Source: Ctena decussata (taxonomy: Eukaryota > Mollusca > Bivalvia > Lucinida > Lucinidae). From it: DNA of 64,000 nt. Under the pieces are notes generated by a model. The model was not told the origin of the DNA and made no database searches. It worked only from the letters and a program-made list of their open reading frames with translations. The stretch spans positions 61,383,737 to 61,447,736 of the forward strand of contig OZ022505.1 of NCBI GenBank assembly GCA_963989385.1. The letters are read 5' to 3'. Positions within the stretch are counted from its first letter, which is position 1. The number at the start of each line of letters is the position of its first letter. Of the stretch, positions 58,945 to 64,000 are shown piece by piece. Both the position numbers and the translations under genes were made by a program.

Positions 58945-59529
58945 TACTCCATGTTTTTCTGCCATTTTTACAACAGGAGACAACTTCTGTGACTTCCTGT
59001 TTGCTTTCCTTAACAAAGAAGCCCTTCCAAAATGAGGCTTAAGTCTTAAATGAACGAATTTGCTGCTAGGGAGCAAATTCTTTCCATTAAGACAAGTCTA
59101 ATTGAGATAGGGGAACAAATTCTTTCCATTAAGACTAAGCCTCATTGAGATAGGGAAGCAAATTCTTTCTATTAAGACTTAAGCCTCATTGAGATAGGGA
59201 AGCAAATTCTTTCTATTAAGACTTAAGCCTCCTTGAGATAGGGGAGCAAATTCTTTCCATTAAGCCTCATTGAGATAGGGAGCAAATTCTTTCCATAAAC
59301 ACTAAGCCTCATTGAGATAGGGGAGCAAATTCTTTCCATAAAGGCTAAGCCTCATTGAGATAGGGGAGCAAATTCTTTCCATAAAGAGAGCCTCATTGAG
59401 ATAGGGGAGCAAATTCTTTCCATTAAGCCTCATTGAGATAGGGGAGCAAATTCTTTCCATAAAGACTAAGACTCATTGAGAAAGGAGGCAAACAGGAAAA
59501 TAGCAGTGTTGTTTCCCCTGAAAGTGTAC
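58945..59529. mobile_element. MITE-E expanded by a 43-bp minisatellite, abutting a CSK splice donor
   Basis: Right end TGTTTCCCCTGAAAGTGTAC lies directly at the GTAAAG donor of the 59535-59703 exon. The left end ACGTTACTCCATGTTTTTC and GACTTCCTGTTTGCTTTCC are normal MITE-E. The interior is the array at 59076-59480. Confidence 0.8.
59076..59480 (+). repeat. ~43-bp minisatellite from MITE-E interior (about ten units)
   Basis: Unit GAGCAAATTCTTTCCATTAA followed by GACTAAGCCTCATTGAGATA and GGG. Some units lack the GACTTA segment, giving shorter lengths. The unit is one arm of the MITE-E hairpin plus flank. Confidence 0.9.
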
Positions 59530-59534
59530 TTTAC

Positions 59535-59703
59535 CTCCAAACTCTCCTTTGCCAATCAATTCACCGGTGACCAAATCTTGTTTATCGACTGTCCATCCTC
59601 CGCTTTTAAAATCTTCAGCAGACACCGAACAGAAATTCTCTCCCTTCTTTTGTAACGGCTGTATCAACCGCGTACATAAACCATCTGCATCTTGTGTGTA
59701 GTG
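59535..59703 (-). CDS. CSK: CSK exon: SH2 end, SH2-kinase linker, glycine loop
   Basis: Fragment residues 1-56 begin HYTQDADGLCTRLIQP, nearly identical to the end of the CSK SH2 domain. The linker includes SGGWTVDKQDL (compare SGWALNMKEL in vertebrate CSK) and the exon ends at the ATP-binding loop GKGEFG (residues 51-56). Acceptor CTCTACAG, phase 0; donor G|GTAAAG at 59529-59534, phase 1. The terminus of a MITE-E copy begins directly after this donor hexamer. The preceding SH2 exon was looked for between 59704 and 64000 and not found. Confidence 0.96.
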
Positions 59704-59837
59704 CTGTAGAGAAATGAAAATTTTGAAGACATTTGAATTTTTTTTTGAATTTTTTTAGTTTTATTTCATTTATTTATTTATTTTTACTATTTCTGTTTAT
59801 CACTTCTACTTTTTTTTAAATACATAAGTAGTATTAG

Positions 59838-59985
59838 TACATCTCCATGTTTTTCCGCCATTTTACAAAGGGGAAACAACTTTTGTGATTTCCTGTTTGC
59901 TTCCCTGGATATAAAAGCAATTTAAAATGGAGTCAACTCTGAAAAAAATTTTTCCCCTGACTATTCCCTGACAGTGGGGAACCCT
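59838..59985. mobile_element. MITE-E, partial
   Basis: CATCTCCATGTTTTTCCGCC, TTTTGTGATTTCCTGTTTGC, GAGTCAACTCTGAAAAA. The right half is degenerate. Confidence 0.65.
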
Positions 59986-60016
59986 GTCAGAGTGATCTCC
60001 CTTCACCTAATTCATA

Positions 60017-60236
60017 TACAGTCAACTCTTGATATCTCGAATACTGATATCTCAAAGTGCGCTCTCAATCAAAGATATTAGTTTTGGACTAGTTTTTAAT
60101 TTTTATTTACATTTCAACTCATGCTACCGCAAACTACTGATATCTCAAAGTAAATTTTCTGGGACCAGAAAATTTACTTTGAGATATCGGTAGTTTGAAA
60201 TGAACTTCGACTTTGAGATATCAAGAGCTGACTGTA
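60017..60236. mobile_element. Tc1/mariner-type MITE M2, copy 2
   Basis: Inverted termini TACAGTCAACTCTTGATATC and GATATCAAGAGCTGACTGTA. Same interior as copy 1 (CTGGGACCAGAAAATTTACT). Confidence 0.78.
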
Positions 60237-60255
60237 TTAACCTAAACAGTGTAAA

Positions 60256-60460
60256 AAGGTGAGTAGATACACTTTCAGGGGGAACAACTCTCCAATTTTC
60301 ATTCTTGCCACCCTTCCTAATGGGGATCATCTCTTAATGGAAAGAATTTGCTCCACTGAGCAAATTCTTTCCTTTATGAGTAGACTCCAAGTTATCAAGG
60401 GAAGCAAACAGGAAGTCACAAAAGTTGTTTCCCTTAGTAAAGATGGTTAAAAAGAGACAT
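60256..60460. mobile_element. MITE-E, full-length
   Basis: AGTAGATACACTTTCAGGGG, hairpin GAATTTGCTCCACTGAGCAA, GGAAGTCACAAAAGTTGTTT. Good reference copy. Confidence 0.8.
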
Positions 60461-60642
60461 GTAAATGCACCAATGCACTTAAACAACAACTTACCTAAAC
60501 TGTCCCTAAGACATTTCTAAAACTTTTCTTTAATTGTTTTCAAATCACTTGACCTTTAAATGTCACTGGCTCTAAAATTTTATTAACTTTGTTCCAAAGC
60601 AGTCTCTTGGTTGAATCTTTGATGCCTTTTATAGTGTATGGG

Positions 60643-60865
60643 TACATCTCAATGTTTTTCAGCCATTTTTATGAAGGGGAACAACTTTTGTGACTTCCTG
60701 TTTGCTTCATGGACAGAGAAACCCTTCTAAATAGGGATCAACTCTTAAAGGCAAGAATTTGCTCCCTCAGGAGCAAATTTCATCCTTTGAAAGTTGACCC
60801 CATTGAGAAAGGAAACAAGAAAGAAAATGGCATAGTTGCTTCCCCTAAAGCAGTTCTCATTCAAC
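60643..60865. mobile_element. MITE-E, full-length, opposite orientation
   Basis: GGGTACATCTCAATGTTTTT, TGACTTCCTGTTTGCTTC, hairpin TTTGCTCCCTCAGGAGCAAA, TAGTTGCTTCCCC. Confidence 0.8.
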
Positions 60866-60869
60866 ATAG

Positions 60870-61500
60870 CTGTCTCTAAAACGGTTAATAACTCTCCATG
60901 AAGGTCACTTAGTTGTCCTTAAATAGATTAGTTAGCCTTCATACTTGCCACAAGGATGACATGAAGATACCTACATGTCAGAGCAAATCCACATACTGAT
61001 TATCTGAAAACAATACAGACCCCTAGCAATCTGCATGTTCACACTGGCACTGACCACACCACATCCCCCGTCACCACCCCAAACACACACATCTATGCCT
61101 GATACTTTGGTCATGCACAATGGATGATGAAACTGATACAACTTTTGCTAAATTTGCCATGCAAACTACATGTAAAATGTAACGTTTATTCTATGATCTG
61201 CAAGTACCATAGGATTTTCTACACTGCCAACAATTCAGACAGGATTTTATAGGTGTTCATAGGGGCCAATTAATATTCACAGGATCATGTATCTTGATAA
61301 TACTAAAAGCATTTAAATTTAGGCTGAGTCTTCACTATTACTTAACATACCGTATGTAATGTCAACCTGGTTCTACAATTATTCTTCAGGTACCGTATTA
61401 ATCCTATTACATGCCCGGGGGTGTTGCATTTTATGAAATGGGGGGCGTTATTTAGAGCCTAAATTGTAGTTAACCAGCCACTGCATAATACCTCTAATAA
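60870..61500. other. No gene seen
   Basis: CSK intron or upstream DNA. A CCACACCACATCCCCCGTCACC low-complexity patch lies near 61050. No SH2 exon found. Confidence 0.4.
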
Positions 61501-61504
61501 ACAG

Positions 61505-61690
61505 TATTAAGGTGAATGGATATACTTGCAGTGGAAGCACCTCTACTGTTTTGCCTCCATTTCTAGTATGGGTCAACTCTTAAAGGAAAGAAACTGTTCC
61601 TCTTGGAGCTAATTCTTCCCTTAAGAGTAGACCCCTTGTCAAAAAGCTACCTCATCCAGAGAAGCAAACAGGAATTCATGCAAGTTAATA
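61505..61690. mobile_element. MITE-E copy
   Basis: GTGAATGGATATACTTGCAG, GGTCAACTCTTAAAGGAAAG, AGAAGCAAACAGGAATTCAT. Confidence 0.72.
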
Positions 61691-62035
61691 TTATATAACA
61701 TTATTTTCGGGAAAAGGACAGGGGCGTTTATTAGAGCAGGGGCATTTATTAAGATTAATTCAGTATGTTAAATGATTTTTATGGTAAGAATCTGTGAGGC
61801 ATGCAAACTATTGTCCCGTTTTAAATGTATTATAAAATATCAAATTCTCTTAATTTTTGGTAACATTTATGATCTATAAGGTTATGATTTCATGTTTTCA
61901 GCTTGACAAGGGAGACAACTCTTTCATATAAGAATATCAGAATATTCACAAGTAAGGATTACACTTCATGTACAGTATTTCTGAGGAATTCAAAGAAAAC
62001 TGGGGGCAAGGGTACCGGGGAAGGGCTACAATAAA

Positions 62036-63138
62036 ACAAGAGCTCCATTGAGCGGGGCAATATATGCCCGTTGGGGCTGAAAGTTGGAAAGACAAATACA
62101 AAGGTGCATAATTCCCTCAAAACTGAAAGGAGGGTTATGGTTCTTTTTCTCTGCACATTGTCTGATGATGCTTCATATTTGTATAAACTTTTATGAAGAA
62201 ATCTTATACGGTTTTTGAGATATGGAGCGGATAAATGATGTTGCCTTTAGTACTTTGACCTCTAAGTGTGACCTTGACCTTTGTTGGACATTGTTGAAAT
62301 ACAAGTTCTGCAAGTTGCCTCGATAAGGTGAACATTGGACTCAAGTTTCAAACAAATCTTTCAAGAGATTAAGGAGATATGAAGTGGACACTAATTTAAT
62401 ACAAAATTACAATATGAAAAATACAAGGGGCGTAATTTTGTTAAAAGTGAAAGCAGGGTTATGGTTCTTTTTCCCTGCACATTATCTGATGGTGCTTTAT
62501 ATGTATACAAACTTTCACGAAGGAATCTTAAAGGGTTTTCGAGATATGGAGCAGACACGAAGCTGATGTGAAATTACTATACGAAAAATACAAAGGGACA
62601 TAATTCCGTCAAGACAGAATAGGGTTATGGTTCTTTTTCTCCAAACATCTTTTGATGGTACTTAATAATTATACAAACTTTCATGAAGAAATCTTAAACG
62701 GTTTTCCAAATATGGAGCAGGCTTACATGAAATTACTATATGAAAAAAAAAAGAGTGCATAATTCCATCAAAAATGAAAATAGGGTTATGGTTCTTTTTC
62801 TCTGCACATCGTCTGATGGCGCTTTATATTTGTACAAAAATTCATAAAGAAATCTAAAAACGCTTTTCAAGATATGGAGCGGACACGAAATTTTACCTTT
62901 TGACCTTTGACCTCTAAGTGTGACCTTGACCTTTGTCGGACATCACTGTAGTATGACTTCTGCACATTATCTCGATATGGCAAACATTTGACCCGAGTTT
63001 CAAAAAAATCTTTCGAGGGGTTAAGGAGATATGGAGCGGACAAGAAAAGTTGACCGACAGACCTACAGACGGATGGACAGACAGAGACGGACGAACGGAG
63101 GTCACGACATAATATGACCCATCTTTGACGGCCGTATA
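62036..63138 (+). mobile_element. ACAAG element g
   Basis: ACAAGAGCTCCATTGAGCGG with CAATATATGCCCGTTGG at the 5' end. About five ~190-bp diverged units (GGGTTATGGTTCTTTTTCTC, GAGATATGGAGCGGACAC), with TGACCTTTGACCTCTAAGTG in some. GACGGATGGACAGACAGAG run and TGACGGCCGTAT before an A-run. Confidence 0.8.
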
Positions 63139-63342
63139 AAAAACCTTCTGGTAGCACAAAATACAGAATGCAGTGAAATACTATAAGTGCACAAGCAGGA
63201 TGGGGATTAGTAATTTAGCTTAGCAAGGCAGGGAAAGCGTGACATGATAATTATGAAGTGAGGTTTGAGAACTAACTTTATACATGCTATGCTTGATAAG
63301 AGAAAAAAGTTTACAATGAAGATGCTAAAACAATGTTCATGC

Positions 63343-63388
63343 AAAAAAAAAAAAAAAAAAAAAAAAAAAATAAATAAAAAAAAAAAAA
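63343..63388 (+). repeat. Poly-A tract
   Basis: 28 consecutive A, then TAAATAAAAAAAAAAAA. No recognisable retroelement body directly upstream. Confidence 0.9.
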
Positions 63389-63469
63389 TTAGCACCAACA
63401 CCTATTTTTCACTTTGAGTCCAATGACCAACCCACTGATTTATTGATATTTATGCAATGTTACATAAAG

Positions 63470-63705
63470 ATGAATGGGTACACTTTCAGGGGAAGCAACT
63501 CTCCATTTTCATTCTGCCTCCCTTTGTAACAGGGGTCAACTATTACTGGAAAGAATTTGCTCCCTTAGGAACAAATTCTTTCATTTAACAGTAGACCCAA
63601 TTTTGGAAGGAGTAAATCTTCCAGGGAAGCGAGCAGGAAGATACTAAAGTTGTTCCCCTTTGTAAATTGGCAGGAAATCATGGCAGTGTGTCCTTACACC
63701 TTAAA
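63470..63705. mobile_element. MITE-E, full-length
   Basis: GGGTACACTTTCAGGGGAAG, hairpin TTTGCTCCCTTAGGAACAAA, GTTGTTCCCCTTTGTAAATT, ATGGCAGTGTGTCC. Confidence 0.78.
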
Positions 63706-64000
63706 CATGCTAAAAAAAAAAAATTGCTACATGGAAAAATCAAAATCAAACCATGTTGCCCATTTACTGAGACTATAATTCACACCTATTGTCACCAGTG
63801 AAATAATAAACTATGATTCACACCCATTATCACCAGTGAAAAATATATTCAATGTGCTATATTCTTTCCTCTTTTAATCTGAGCAGTGCCATTAGCAAAG
63901 GGGACTTAAGCCATGAGTGATCAGCAAAAACTTAGATCAGTATACAAATCTGTGGTCTGATACATATATGTTTTTATTTTTAGCAACAATTTACGGATCG

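Noticed and set aside
59704..64000. Search for the upstream CSK SH2/SH3 exons
   Set aside because: No frame matching the SH2 core (W-F-H-G, FLVRES-type) with splice sites was found. They presumably lie beyond the window.

Overview
This is a window of a repeat-rich animal genome, most likely a bivalve mollusc. The clues are long introns with consensus GT/AG splice sites, tRNA-derived SINEs, many foldback MITEs, and tandem-repeat elements that end in GACGGACGG runs plus a terminal hairpin. Species cannot be fixed from sequence alone. There are no bacterial features. Nearly all long ORFs are by-products of repeats.

Two genes are supported, both on the minus strand. Gene 1 (18047 down to 197, continuing off the left edge) encodes a secreted cysteine-rich protein. 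A signal-peptide exon (17999-18047) is followed by three exons whose splice phases join perfectly into GCC2/GCC3 (ephrin-receptor-like) cysteine modules. Gene 2 (59703 down to 38144, entering from the right edge) is the C-terminal part of C-terminal Src kinase (CSK). Seven exons encode the end of the SH2 domain, the linker, the whole tyrosine-kinase domain and the stop codon. The SH3 and most SH2 exons must lie beyond 64000. CSK acts at the membrane/cytosol and silences Src-family kinases by phosphorylating their C-terminal tail tyrosine. No functional link between the two genes is visible.

Layout: 0.2-18 kb is gene 1, whose introns hold SINEs, palindromic MITEs and a 3-kb array built on the self-complementary motif ATGGATATCCAT. 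18-38 kb is the intergenic region. It holds a putative gene 1 promoter, two large tandem-repeat elements, a 48-bp minisatellite split by nested insertions, a LINE fragment and several foldbacks. 38-60 kb is CSK, whose introns hold five further tandem-repeat/hairpin elements or parts of them, a 1.1-kb palindrome inserted in a SINE, and a 4.7-kb degenerate palindrome. 60-64 kb is CSK intron or upstream sequence full of one MITE family (MITE-E here).

The most unusual content is the mobile DNA. (1) A set of elements begins with ACAAG, has a tandem-repeat core, ends in a hairpin and inserts into A-runs. Three of them can be traced to exact host junctions. (2) MITE-E has twice produced minisatellites. 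(3) Very large palindromes occur. (4) MITEs sit within a few to a few tens of bases of splice sites in both genes.
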